DNA from: Paenibacillus sp. CF384 | GTDB taxonomy: Bacteria; Bacillota; Bacilli; Paenibacillales; Paenibacillaceae | NCBI RefSeq assembly: GCF_900106745.1 | Contig: NZ_FNNV01000005.1 | Span: forward strand, 124,001-188,000 | Direction of reading: 5' to 3' | Length of the DNA: 64,000 nucleotides | Part shown: positions 34,492 to 43,321 of the stretch, piece by piece | Layout: each line of letters starts with the position of its first letter | Numbering within the stretch: position 1 is the stretch's first letter | Notes under the pieces: model-generated | The model's database searches: none | Told to the model about the DNA's origin: nothing | Seen by the model: the letters and a program-made list of their open reading frames with translations, nothing else | Translations under genes and position numbers: made by a program

Positions 34492-35090
34492 ATGTAGACT
34501 TCTAGATGAGCTTCTTTCTCGAAATCCCCCTAATTCCCGCCAATGTAGACACCTAGACTCGCTACTTCCTCCGCATTCCCCTAATTCCCGCCGATGTAGA
34601 CGTCTAGACACGCTACTTTCTCCGCATTCCCCTCATTCCCGCCGATGTAGACGTCTAGACACGCTACTTTCTCCGCACTCCCCTCATTTCCGCTAATGTA
34701 GACGTCTAGACCAGCTACTTCTTCTCCATTCCCCTCATTCTCACCAATGTAGACGTCTAGACCAGCTACTCTCTCCGAAATCACCACATTCCCGCCAATG
34801 TAGACACCTAGACTCGCTACTTCCTCCGCATTCCCCTCATTACCGCCAATGTAGACGTCTAGACCAGCTACTTCTTCTCCATTCCCCTTATTACCGCCAA
34901 TGTAGACGTCTAGACACGCTACTTCTTCTCCATTCCCCTCATTCTCACCAATGTAAGACGTCTAGACCAGCTACTCTCTCCGAAATCACCACATTCCCGC
35001 CAATGTAGACACCTAGACACGCTACTTTCTCCGCACTCCCCTCATTCCCGCCAATGTAGACGTCTAGACACGCTACTTCCTCTCATCGCC
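34492..35090. repeat. Tandem repeat array D, 51-bp period, twelve copies
   Basis: Units begin ATGTAGACGTCTAGAC or variants at 34492, 34543, 34594, 34645, 34696, 34747, 34798, 34849, 34900, 34951, 35003 and 35054; one copy has a one-base insertion. Most contain the palindromes TAGACGTCTA and GTCTAGAC. The first unit (ATGTAGACTTCTAGATGAGC) is nearly identical to the unit head of array A 11 kb away. Confidence 0.93.
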
Positions 35091-35134
35091 CAGAGCTACA
35101 CCTTTGTATGAAGCAGTCCCACAATGATATTCAG

Positions 35135-35270
35135 AGAGGTAGCTAGTACCTCTCTTGGTGTAAAAATCGAAAAAAGGAGCTCAAGAGCGGAACATGGTAC
35201 CCTTCTTGAGCCCTTATAAGCGGAAATATGCAAATGTAAGGTAGCGGATACCCTTCTTTGGAATTGGAAT
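35135..35270. repeat. Array E, three diverged units of 51 bp with dyad cores
   Basis: TACC motifs recur exactly 51 bp apart at 35147, 35198 and 35249. Each is in a dyad: GAGAGGTAGC...TACCTCTC, GCTCAAGA...TCTTGAGC and AAGGTAGC...TACCCTT. Sequence between units is diverged, so the shared features are the period and the TACC-centred hairpin. Confidence 0.7.
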
Positions 35271-35274
35271 GATG

Positions 35275-35311
35275 AACAAATAAAGACGGCGATAACCATC
35301 ATCGCCGTCTT
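35275..35311 (-). terminator. Terminator of the 110-aa gene
   Basis: Perfect 11-bp stem AAGACGGCGAT / ATCGCCGTCTT with a 7-nt loop, followed on the minus strand by TATTTG. It lies 27 bp after the stop of the small gene. Confidence 0.75.
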
Positions 35312-35337
35312 CTCAATATCTATAGCAAGTGGTGAGG

Positions 35338-35670
35338 CTACTCACCACCGCGCATCCCTTGTACTGCAGCGCGAACGGCGCCGTAAAATTCACGCCAATG
35401 CGGCGCAGCCTCGGCTGGGCCGATCACGCTCCCCGGCGTGCCCTGCTCCGCCGTAGGCGCCGGCTTACCGCTTAAATGAAGGCGGCTCTCTCGCTGCGAT
35501 ACATCAACCGCAGGTGAAGACTTGGTACCCGCTCCAGCTTCTGCACCACTCGGCTGCACCACACCATCAGCTGCCTCCGCCTCGGATCCATCTCTCACCT
35601 CTTCGGTGTCTAGCTCAGCTGTTAGCACAACTTCATCCTCACGCGCTTGTTTACCCGCCCATTCTTCCAT
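35338..35670 (-). CDS. Hypothetical low-complexity protein downstream of the SNF2 gene
   Basis: 110 aa, rich in Glu, Ala, Gly and Pro (EDEVVLTAELDTEEVRDGSEAEAADG), with a more ordered C-terminus (PHWREFYGAVRAAVQGMRGGE). No family recognised and no membrane segment. AAGG lies before the ATG at 35670 and a good terminator follows, which supports it as a real gene. It is 204 bp downstream of the SNF2 stop on the same strand; that gap holds imperfect TAGCTCCAT repeats and a pentamer tract. Confidence 0.5.
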   Translation of the reverse strand: MEEWAGKQAREDEVVLTAELDTEEVRDGSEAEAADGVVQPSGAEAGAGTKSSPAVDVSQRESRLHLSGKPAPTAEQGTPGSVIGPAEAAPHWREFYGAVRAAVQGMRGGE

Positions 35671-35807
35671 CAGTTGCCTTGCACCTCACTCACTGTTGCA
35701 TAGCTCCATCGATTGTAATAAACTGCACCTCGATTGCTTAACTCCATTGATCGCCTTCTGCCGCACCATGTTTAGCTCCATTGGTCGCCTCACGATCATT
35801 TAGCTTC

Positions 35808-35857
35808 CTGCCCTGTCCTGCTCTGCCCTGTCCTGCTCTGCTCTGCCCTGCCCCGCA
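35808..35857. repeat. Pentanucleotide tract (CTGCC/CTGTC/CTGCT)n
   Basis: Ten consecutive 5-bp units: CTGCC, CTGTC, CTGCT, CTGCC, CTGTC, CTGCT, CTGCT, CTGCC, CTGCC, CCGCA. A 15-bp super-unit is repeated at the left end. It lies 18 bp past the SNF2 stop. Confidence 0.85.
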
Positions 35858-35874
35858 CATCACTCACGTTCGCT

Positions 35875-38808
35875 CTAACCCTTGAGCCGATGCTTGCGGA
35901 GCGAGAACAGCTCGCGCAGCTCGTCAGTCGACATCTCGGTAATCCAGTTCTCCGATTGGCTCACGACTTGATCGTTAAGCATCTGCTTGCGTGTGATCAT
36001 GTCGTCGATCCGCTCTTCCAGTGTGCCCAGCGTCACGTATTTGTGAACCTGCACATTACGCTTCTGACCGATTCGGAACGCACGGTCTGTCGCTTGATTC
36101 TCGACAGCTGGATTCCACCATCTATCGAAATGAATCACATGATTCGCCGCCGTCAAGTTGAGTCCGGTACCGCCTGCTTTCAATGACAGGACGAAGGCGC
36201 ATCCCGGCTCCGCTTCATTCTGGAATCGCTCGATCATCTGATCCCGCTCCGCCTTCGGCACAGCCCCGTACAGATACGGCGTCGGAATACTCAGCCGCTC
36301 TTCAATGAGCCGCTTGAGCGTAGCCCCCATCTCCACATACTGCGTGAAAATCAAACAGCGTTCGCCTTCCGCCGCAATCTCTTCCACCATCTCAAGAACG
36401 CGCAGCACCTTGTTGGAGCGCTCGATCTCCCATGCTGAAGGGAATAACGCCCGGTCTTCCTTCAATAATAAGCTCGGATGATCGCATACCTGCTTCAAGC
36501 GAGTAAGCGCGGAGAGAATAATCCCCCGACGCTGCAGCGCGCCGACCGCCTCCAGCTGATTCATCAGTTCAGACACAATATTCTCGTACAGCGCACCTTG
36601 CTCCACCGTCAGCGACAAATACGTACGCATCTCGTTCTTCTCCGGCAGCGCAAGCGCGATGGCAGGATCCTTCTTAAGCCGGCGCAGCATGAAGGGTTTC
36701 ACCCACCGCTGCAGCTCAGCAATCAGCGCCTCGTCGCGCTCCTTCTCAATCGGAAGCACGACCGCTTTACGGAATTCAGTCAACGTCCCCAGATAGCCCG
36801 GATTCGTAAAATCATACAGCGACCACAGCTCCGTCAACCGATTCTCCATCGGCGTACCTGTCAAAGCAACCCGGTGATGCGCGGAGAACCCGCGAATCGC
36901 GGAAGATTGCTTCGTGTAATAGTTCTTAATATTCTGGGCTTCATCCAAACAAAGAACATCCCATGAAACAGCACCGAGTTCTTCTTCATCGATTGGAGCC
37001 AGTGTATACGAGGTGATAACAAGGTCAGCCTCGGCAGCTTCAGCCGCGAAGTCCTCTCCGCGCATGCGTTTCGGTCCATAATGCACCATCACGCGCAGCT
37101 CCGGAGCGAATCGTTCCAGCTCCTTCTCCCAGTTGCCGATAACCGACGTCGGGCAGATAAGCAGCGAGGGTCCGAAGCTCCCTTGCTCCATCACATGCTG
37201 CAAATAAGCAGTAAACTGAATCGTTTTGCCAAGACCCATATCATCGGCTAAGCAGCCGCCAAGTCCGAACTTACGCAGAAACGCGAGCCACGATACACCT
37301 TGCAGCTGATAATGGCGAAGCTCGCCTTGGAAAGCATCCGGCGTTTCAACAAGCGGCAAGTCTGCCGATTCATTCAACTGCCCGATCCAAGTAGCCAAGT
37401 GCTCATTCAGCTCGATTTCGGCTGTCAATGCTTCCTGCATCTCATCTTCCGGCTCAAGCTCTGCCCCGCCGCGCAGATGCATCTCCATCACATCGCGCAT
37501 CGTTAGGCCGCGCTTGCCGCCGTTCTTCTTCAGCCACTTGCGCAGCCGTTCCATGTCGCCCGGGTCCAAATGCACCCATTCGCCGCCAACTTGCATCAGT
37601 CTGCGATTCTCGGAAGCCAGCTTCATAAACTCTGCTTCCGTCATATCGACGTTGCCAACGGCAAGCTTCCAGTCGAAATCCACGATTTGCTGAAGGCCGA
37701 ACATCGACTGCTCGGCTGAGCCGACCGACGATTTCACTTTGGCTTTCAGCTTCATCCTGCGGTTGCGCGCCGCTTCCCACCAAGATGGCAGCAGCACGGA
37801 GCAGCCTGCGGCAAGCAGCTTCACGCTCTCTTGCTCCAGAAATGCATAGGCCTGCGCATCATTCAGCTCAATACGAATATGGCCGGCATCCGCATCGCCG
37901 CCAAGCGTACCATCCTCGGATCGCGTCCATTCCGGAAGCGCCGCAGCCCATTTCATCTCTTCCTTGCGCATACGCTCGGCAAAAGACTCCCGCCACGCTT
38001 CCGGAGCATCCGCCGGCAGCATAAACCGATCTTCGCCACGCGACTCGGCCGCTTCATTAAGCGCAAGCGTCATCCAGCGTCCGCCATCTTCGCGGTCGCG
38101 AACTGCCGGACGCAGCCGCCAGCCATGCCCATCGCTCGGCTCCAGCAGCTGCAAAGCGGTTCGGAACGGCGCATTATCCTGCTTCATGCCGATGGAGACG
38201 AGCCAATCGTCCTCATCGGCCGCTTTCATCATAAGCGCACCTTCGCCGGCCTGGGATACGGCGTTTCGCCAAGCCACGCCTACCGAATCATCGGAAGCGA
38301 TCAGCTCTTCCACGATACCGGTCAGCCAGCCTTGCAGCGCTCCGATATCTCCCTGCTCCTCGAGCTGCTCTGCAAGCTGCTTCCACTCCTTGCGCTTGTT
38401 CTCCTCATCGCGCGGCACATCGAGTCGCCAAGCTCTCGCCTCTGCCCGCCAGCGCGTCCAATCCGGAGAGAACCAGCCGTGGAGAAGCACCTCGCGCATC
38501 ATCTCAGCAAGTTTAGCCAGCGTCTGCAGCCTATCCGTCCATTCCACCTGCAGCAGCCTAACCGGCTTCGGGGAAGATAAATAATCCATCGCAATTGCCG
38601 GTGACAACGGCAGCTCCGTTCGTTTGAGCCGCTCGTCCGTACGTTCCTCGATCTCTGCACCGAACCATGAGGCTTCGTGCCAAGCGAAGAGAAGGCGGCG
38701 CAGACGAAGCGTTATGCCAGCGACATGCCCGGCTGCCAGCACCAAGCCTTCGCCATCTTTCCAAAATCCGTCAACGACAACCGTTTCAGTACCTGTGTAC
38801 CCTCTCAT
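35875..38808 (-). CDS. SNF2-family DEAD/DEAH helicase
   Basis: 977 aa. The N-terminal half (1-480) is the region found in bacterial SNF2 proteins ahead of the motor. The C-terminal half has SNF2_N with Walker A CLADDMGLGKT, Walker B DVLCLDEAQNIKN, motif III VALTGTPMENRL, and the second RecA domain with LSLKAGGTGLNLTAANHVIHFDRWWNPAVENQATDRAFRIGQ motif V-VI. ATP-driven DNA translocase, probably acting in transcription or repair. Its ATG overlaps the SWIM gene stop (ATGA), so the two are made together and likely form a complex. Confidence 0.93.
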   Translation of the reverse strand: MRGYTGTETVVVDGFWKDGEGLVLAAGHVAGITLRLRRLLFAWHEASWFGAEIEERTDERLKRTELPLSPAIAMDYLSSPKPVRLLQVEWTDRLQTLAKLAEMMREVLLHGWFSPDWTRWRAEARAWRLDVPRDEENKRKEWKQLAEQLEEQGDIGALQGWLTGIVEELIASDDSVGVAWRNAVSQAGEGALMMKAADEDDWLVSIGMKQDNAPFRTALQLLEPSDGHGWRLRPAVRDREDGGRWMTLALNEAAESRGEDRFMLPADAPEAWRESFAERMRKEEMKWAAALPEWTRSEDGTLGGDADAGHIRIELNDAQAYAFLEQESVKLLAAGCSVLLPSWWEAARNRRMKLKAKVKSSVGSAEQSMFGLQQIVDFDWKLAVGNVDMTEAEFMKLASENRRLMQVGGEWVHLDPGDMERLRKWLKKNGGKRGLTMRDVMEMHLRGGAELEPEDEMQEALTAEIELNEHLATWIGQLNESADLPLVETPDAFQGELRHYQLQGVSWLAFLRKFGLGGCLADDMGLGKTIQFTAYLQHVMEQGSFGPSLLICPTSVIGNWEKELERFAPELRVMVHYGPKRMRGEDFAAEAAEADLVITSYTLAPIDEEELGAVSWDVLCLDEAQNIKNYYTKQSSAIRGFSAHHRVALTGTPMENRLTELWSLYDFTNPGYLGTLTEFRKAVVLPIEKERDEALIAELQRWVKPFMLRRLKKDPAIALALPEKNEMRTYLSLTVEQGALYENIVSELMNQLEAVGALQRRGIILSALTRLKQVCDHPSLLLKEDRALFPSAWEIERSNKVLRVLEMVEEIAAEGERCLIFTQYVEMGATLKRLIEERLSIPTPYLYGAVPKAERDQMIERFQNEAEPGCAFVLSLKAGGTGLNLTAANHVIHFDRWWNPAVENQATDRAFRIGQKRNVQVHKYVTLGTLEERIDDMITRKQMLNDQVVSQSENWITEMSTDELRELFSLRKHRLKG

Positions 38809-40406
38809 GTGATGATTTTACCCCTCCAAAGCTCTTCCTGCAGCGCGCGCAGGCGCCCATGCTTGTGTACGATACCATCCACATAACGGCTCCATTTATC
38901 GCTGTGCTCTTCCGCTTTGTACAGCTTCTCGAGCTTCTTCATCAGCTTGACGGCTTGCCTGTAGCCTTGCCGATTACGCGAGCGAATCGCGCCATCAATC
39001 GCTTGATGGTACAGCGGGTACAGCACACGGGGAGCAGCCTTGCTGATCTCCCGCACCAATTGAATGTCCATCTCGTCAGGCTCAATGCCGAACAGAAGCT
39101 GCAGATCAGCCCATTTGTCATAATGCTTGCGATCCAGCCAATGCTCCGTCAACGCCAAATATGAATACGGCAGGAACGAAACCAAGTATTGCTGCCAGCT
39201 CGGATTATCCGGCTGCTGGAGATCGGCTAAACGGCACATCGACAAGAACGGTCCAAATGCCTTGGATTTCCGCTCAATCGATAAACCTCCGTACAAATAC
39301 CGAATCCAATTGTCCAGCTTCGTCCAATTCCGTTCCTCCAGCCGCTGCAGGGCACAATCGCAAGCAAGCAGGGCCGTCCGATTAAATGGAGTTCTCGCCA
39401 GCAGCTCCATCGCGTAGTCGTCGTTATTCTCTGCATATGCGAGAAAAGCCAGTGCCATCGGGACGAAGAAGCTTGCATGTCCCGTGCCTTTCTCCTCTGC
39501 CAGCTTATTCTCCAGCCATTGCTTCTCCTTGCCGGTCCAGCCTGGATCATGTACAAGCTGCCCCCAGATCGAGAAATACAGCGCCTCCCATCTGTGAAGC
39601 TGCTGCTCCCGATCCATCTCCCGTACATGGAACAGCTCAAGCAATTGTTCGACACCGACCCGTTCAAGATCTGTCATCGTATCCGGTGTAAGCTCGCCCG
39701 CGAGCTCGTGATAGTGATTGATCCAGGGCTCCGTCATCCGCGCGAAAGCCATCTCATAATAGTAGCGGCTGTAGCTGTCTGTAATCGAATAGGCTTTCTC
39801 CGACTGCTCGATGACAAAAATAATACCGTGCATCCAGTGCAGCCGTCTTAGTCCTTCATCCCAATTCTTCGAAACCGCCTTTATCGCCGACAAAACCGGC
39901 TGCAGCGGATGCAGGGAATGTCTGCATTGCCGCCATATTTCGCCATGCTTCGCTTCCATATCTTGCTGCCATAGATGCGGGTCACCTTCGAGACCGGTCT
40001 TAGCCGCAGCAACAACTGCCGCTGCCGCAGTCGTACCACCATCTCCCCGATCTTCCGTAAACATCGGATCTTGACCGTATAACAAGCGGTTATGCACCTC
40101 ATCCGCACTTCTTCCCGCATATTCATAATAAGCATAGAAAACGGCAGCCATATGCTTGCAATACCCTTTAACCGGACACGTACAGGTGCTGAATCCAAAC
40201 TCATCGCAATCGAGCGTAACGGCAAAAATCGCAGCATCCTTGACGGTTCCATATACAGAGGTTCCTTCCATCACTTGAACGGAAAGCACCTTCTCCCGGC
40301 GGTAATAATCAAAGCCAAGCTGCATCACCTCAAGGGGGATGCTGCTTGCGACAGCTGTCTCCAAAGCCTGCAGCCGCTGTTCATCCAATTGAAAAAACGT
40401 GCTCAC
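38805..40406 (-). CDS. SWIM zinc-finger protein, partner of the SNF2 helicase
   Basis: 533 aa from the GTG at 40406. A longer frame begins at a TTG (40439) but that would lie at or before the predicted transcription start given the extended -10 at 40442-40450. SWIM zinc finger FSTCTCPVKGYCKHMAAVF (CxCxnCxH) around residue 75; the rest is helical. Proteins of this type commonly precede SNF2 helicases in Firmicutes and bind DNA or protein for the motor. Translation is coupled to the helicase. Confidence 0.85.
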   Translation of the reverse strand: MSTFFQLDEQRLQALETAVASSIPLEVMQLGFDYYRREKVLSVQVMEGTSVYGTVKDAAIFAVTLDCDEFGFSTCTCPVKGYCKHMAAVFYAYYEYAGRSADEVHNRLLYGQDPMFTEDRGDGGTTAAAAVVAAAKTGLEGDPHLWQQDMEAKHGEIWRQCRHSLHPLQPVLSAIKAVSKNWDEGLRRLHWMHGIIFVIEQSEKAYSITDSYSRYYYEMAFARMTEPWINHYHELAGELTPDTMTDLERVGVEQLLELFHVREMDREQQLHRWEALYFSIWGQLVHDPGWTGKEKQWLENKLAEEKGTGHASFFVPMALAFLAYAENNDDYAMELLARTPFNRTALLACDCALQRLEERNWTKLDNWIRYLYGGLSIERKSKAFGPFLSMCRLADLQQPDNPSWQQYLVSFLPYSYLALTEHWLDRKHYDKWADLQLLFGIEPDEMDIQLVREISKAAPRVLYPLYHQAIDGAIRSRNRQGYRQAVKLMKKLEKLYKAEEHSDKWSRYVDGIVHKHGRLRALQEELWRGKIIT

Positions 40407-40441
40407 GATGCGTCCCCCGTTCCTCAATAACCATTCCAATC

Positions 40442-40450
40442 ATTATACCA
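40442..40450 (-). promoter_or_regulatory. Extended -10 promoter of the SWIM/SNF2 operon
   Basis: Minus strand TGGTATAAT, an exact -10 hexamer with the extended TGn. The -35 region is weak. Transcription would start near 40435, leaving about 29 nt before the GTG start. Confidence 0.6.
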
Positions 40451-40499
40451 CATTCACAAACGGTTTCGCTTTGAACTGGGACAGACAGGAAGAGATATA

Positions 40500-40543
40500 A
40501 TAAAAGCCCCTTGTCCGGACAGGTAAGTCCGAGCAAGAGGCTT
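40500..40543 (-). terminator. Terminator of the sensor kinase gene
   Basis: AAGCC(C/T)CTTG ... CAAG(A/G)GGCTT with inner GTCCGGAC pairing, followed on the minus strand by TTATTATA. It separates the kinase from the SWIM/SNF2 operon. Confidence 0.8.
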
Positions 40544-40568
40544 CGTAGGATGGAATCAACAATCCAGC

Positions 40569-42317
40569 TTAATAAGGCACTTTCACGATAAACGTAACGG
40601 TATTGGGTTCATTAATGGCTAGGTTAATGCCACCTTTATACTTCTCCACGATGGACTTCACAATATGCAAGCCAAGTCCGGAATGACTGCCCTTCTTCGA
40701 CGTGTAACCCGCCTGAAAGATCGGTTTATTCACAAGCTCCGCTGCGCACAAGCAAGTATTGCTTACGGCAAATTCGTAATACCCGGTCTTCTGGCAAGCC
40801 TCGATATTGACCGAACGTTGACCTTCTGCGTATTTAAGCACCTCATCAAACGCATTATCGATCAGATTGCCAAGCAGCCTCGTCATATCCAATGACTTCA
40901 TCCCAAGCTCAAGCTTATTGATGTCATTGAAATCCGCCTTGAATTCCACTTTGAGCACCTCAGCCTGCAAGCCTTTCGCACGAATAAGCGCAGCAATGGC
41001 AGGATTGCCGATGTCGATAATATCGTTCAATTCTCGAATCTCGCCGGTTAATTCTGCCGTGTACGACTTTAATTCTTCTGTCTTGCCAAGCTCAGCCAAC
41101 GCATGAATGGTCTGTACATGGTTAGCGAAATCATGGCGCTGCGAGCGAATCGATTGAAACAGCCCGTTAATTTCATCCAAGTAGGTTTCTTGCGCTTTCC
41201 GAATCAATTTATCCTGCGACTTGCGATAAGCAGTCACGAACAGGTAAACCAAGATCAAGCTGATCACCGTTACTACGCCGATAATAATCGCAATATTAAC
41301 AAATTGTTTGTCCAGCGTCTGTTGAATGATCGCGTAATCCGATACGACCGAGATGACATAACGATTAAGCGGTTCGCCTTTCTCATCGAGCATGCTGGCT
41401 ACTTTATTTGTGATATCGACCGGTATAAACAGCTTAATAACATGTTTACCGTTGATGACATCATTCTGATACACCTTCGTGTTCTTCTCGTTGGCCAGTT
41501 TCACGTTAGCCAGATCATCAGGGTCTGCATACTTATAGGTTCCATTAATGATTGGATTTTGGGTCATATGCGTTAGAACATCGCCATTATCCGTAATGGT
41601 TGTTTTCTCGCCGTTTCCAAAAGTAGTCGGATTAATGATCGTAATTTCACTGAGCGATTGATTCTCCTTCAGCGTCTGCGAGATCAGCTTGTCGACCCCG
41701 GTTGCCTCGTCGTAATCATGCTGCCTGCTGTCGTAGCTAATGTAAGGATCAATCATATAATTGGTCGTGCCGTCATAATAGTAACCCCATTTTTGAATGG
41801 AGCTCGTGTCTGTCGTTGCAAACTCGAATGGGCCTGTCCAGAAATTCGTCAAGCGCTGGCCCCAGTCAATCGTAACCTTGTGTTCGTCATACAATTGGTT
41901 AAACGCCTGATACCAAGGTTTCCATGTATTCGTCTTATATCCAATTTGTTTGGGACTGGACGATTTATAAAGGATGATATTGTCTTTAGTCCGTTTGAGC
42001 AGCGTAATGCCCACCATGTCAAGCTTCTTGGAAAGCTCCACCAGTTGCGAGTTGGATACTTTTTCGACATCCGGGCTTAAGGCGAACTGAGTTGCGATCG
42101 AGACTGCACGAAGCTCACGGCCAATTTGCTCTTGATATTTCTCTGCGCCGTTCCGAGATAGCTCAATAGAGATTTCAATCTGTTTTGCAACCGATTCCAT
42201 TTCATGCTCAAGGCTGTCTTCCAGTGAATCTTTGGTTGTAAAATAATAGATTGTATTATTGACGCCAAGTAATAGCGCGATCAACAAGATGGCAAGAAGC
42301 CACGCATTACGCCGCAT
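40569..42317 (-). CDS. Orphan sensor histidine kinase (SpoOB/GHKL type)
   Basis: 582 aa from the ATG at 42317, preceded by GGAGAG; a TTG 13 codons earlier lacks a site. Membrane segment WLLAILLIALLLGVNNTIYYF, a large extracellular sensor of about 300 residues, a second segment VNIAIIIGVVTVISLILVYLF, then a SPOB_a-type H-box (RHDFANHVQTIHALAELG), N-box LLGNLIDNAFDEV and G-box KKGSHSGLGLHIVKSI. It resembles the CitA/DcuS/AgrC branch. No response regulator is adjacent and the gene is flanked by terminators, so its partner lies elsewhere. Confidence 0.88.
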   Translation of the reverse strand: MRRNAWLLAILLIALLLGVNNTIYYFTTKDSLEDSLEHEMESVAKQIEISIELSRNGAEKYQEQIGRELRAVSIATQFALSPDVEKVSNSQLVELSKKLDMVGITLLKRTKDNIILYKSSSPKQIGYKTNTWKPWYQAFNQLYDEHKVTIDWGQRLTNFWTGPFEFATTDTSSIQKWGYYYDGTTNYMIDPYISYDSRQHDYDEATGVDKLISQTLKENQSLSEITIINPTTFGNGEKTTITDNGDVLTHMTQNPIINGTYKYADPDDLANVKLANEKNTKVYQNDVINGKHVIKLFIPVDITNKVASMLDEKGEPLNRYVISVVSDYAIIQQTLDKQFVNIAIIIGVVTVISLILVYLFVTAYRKSQDKLIRKAQETYLDEINGLFQSIRSQRHDFANHVQTIHALAELGKTEELKSYTAELTGEIRELNDIIDIGNPAIAALIRAKGLQAEVLKVEFKADFNDINKLELGMKSLDMTRLLGNLIDNAFDEVLKYAEGQRSVNIEACQKTGYYEFAVSNTCLCAAELVNKPIFQAGYTSKKGSHSGLGLHIVKSIVEKYKGGINLAINEPNTVTFIVKVPY

Positions 42318-42440
42318 TTCGACAGACTCTCCGATCAAATTCGATATTTCTCTCAATTATGTCTGATTTCATAGAGAGTGACAATGAAAGAATTGAACAG
42401 TAATGGGTATAATACACTACTTTTGGAGTTTTTTGACGAA

Positions 42441-42483
42441 AAAAGCGGCTCAGCACCTAATGACACATGCCGGAACCGCTTTT
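42441..42483 (-). terminator. Terminator of the TPR protein gene
   Basis: AAAAGCGG / CCGCTTTT stem, followed on the minus strand by TTCGTC; the A-run on the other side makes it usable in both directions. It starts just past the TPR stop. Confidence 0.65.
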
Positions 42484-42485
42484 TA

Positions 42486-43160
42486 CTAGGAAGAAAGTCT
42501 CTTAAAAAAGGCCAGAAGAGCCCATTTGCGCTCTTGCCGTTTCTTGTAACGAGGCAAAGCGCGGTACAGTGTTCCGCATTCCACAAGCGTCTGTTTCGCA
42601 TCTTCTGCTCTCCCCAGCTGAGCATACAGCAGTGCCAGCTTATAATACGCTTCGATGGAAGAAGAATGTATAGCGCGGAAAGATTGCAAATGTCCGATTG
42701 CCTTCTCTGGATTTGTTTTGGCGTAAATAGCAGCTAATCGCAAATAGGGAGTTCCATATTTGACTCTCGGATTGATCGAAAGCGCGTTGCCGATTGCCGC
42801 TTCTGCAGCATCCGTTTCGCCCAGTTGACTGAGACTCGCACCCAGATCATCCCAGAACTCCGCGGAATGCTCCAGTGCATCTTGCAGCGGCATGAGCCAT
42901 TCCTTCGCTTCTTTATATCGCTTGCGTTCAATCAGCAGTCGCGCGAGCTCGTGTTTGGCCGGAATATCGTTTGGATTCATGAGGATTTGCTGACGCAGTC
43001 TTCTGATGGTACCGAATCTGCGCAGCGGTTTCACGAAACTCGGCGTGAGTCCGATAAATCTGCGGTCCAGTACATAGAGCAGGGCCAGAAGGACAAGAAC
43101 AGCAAGAAACGGACTGCCCGTCAGCCACCATAATAAGCCGAAAAGTAGGATTTTAACCAT
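42486..43160 (-). CDS. Membrane-anchored tetratricopeptide repeat protein
   Basis: 224 aa. One or two N-terminal membrane segments (ILLFGLLWWLTGSPFLAVLVLLALLYVL), then TPR units: HELARLLIERKRYKEAKEWLMPL, EFWDDLGASLSQLGETDAAEAAIGNALSINP and AYYKLALLYAQLGRAEDAKQTLVECG. A protein-interaction scaffold at the membrane; partner unknown. Single gene between a terminator and the 160-bp region upstream of glutaminase. Confidence 0.8.
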   Translation of the reverse strand: MVKILLFGLLWWLTGSPFLAVLVLLALLYVLDRRFIGLTPSFVKPLRRFGTIRRLRQQILMNPNDIPAKHELARLLIERKRYKEAKEWLMPLQDALEHSAEFWDDLGASLSQLGETDAAEAAIGNALSINPRVKYGTPYLRLAAIYAKTNPEKAIGHLQSFRAIHSSSIEAYYKLALLYAQLGRAEDAKQTLVECGTLYRALPRYKKRQERKWALLAFFKRLSS

Positions 43161-43321
43161 ATTGCCTCCTGCTACCTATGATAAGGTTAATTGCTGTCAT
43201 CATTGTACACGATTGGCCTGGCTCTCAGATAGTGGGAAATCTTTTTCCTCTTGCCGAGGAACTCCGGTGAGCCGTACACTATGAAGTAGAAAAGACTAGC
43301 TGCGAGGATGAGGCGACAATA

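Noticed and set aside
40407..40439. TTG start at 40439 for the SWIM protein
   Set aside because: It lies at or upstream of the transcription start expected from the extended -10 at 40442-40450, and has no ribosome site.
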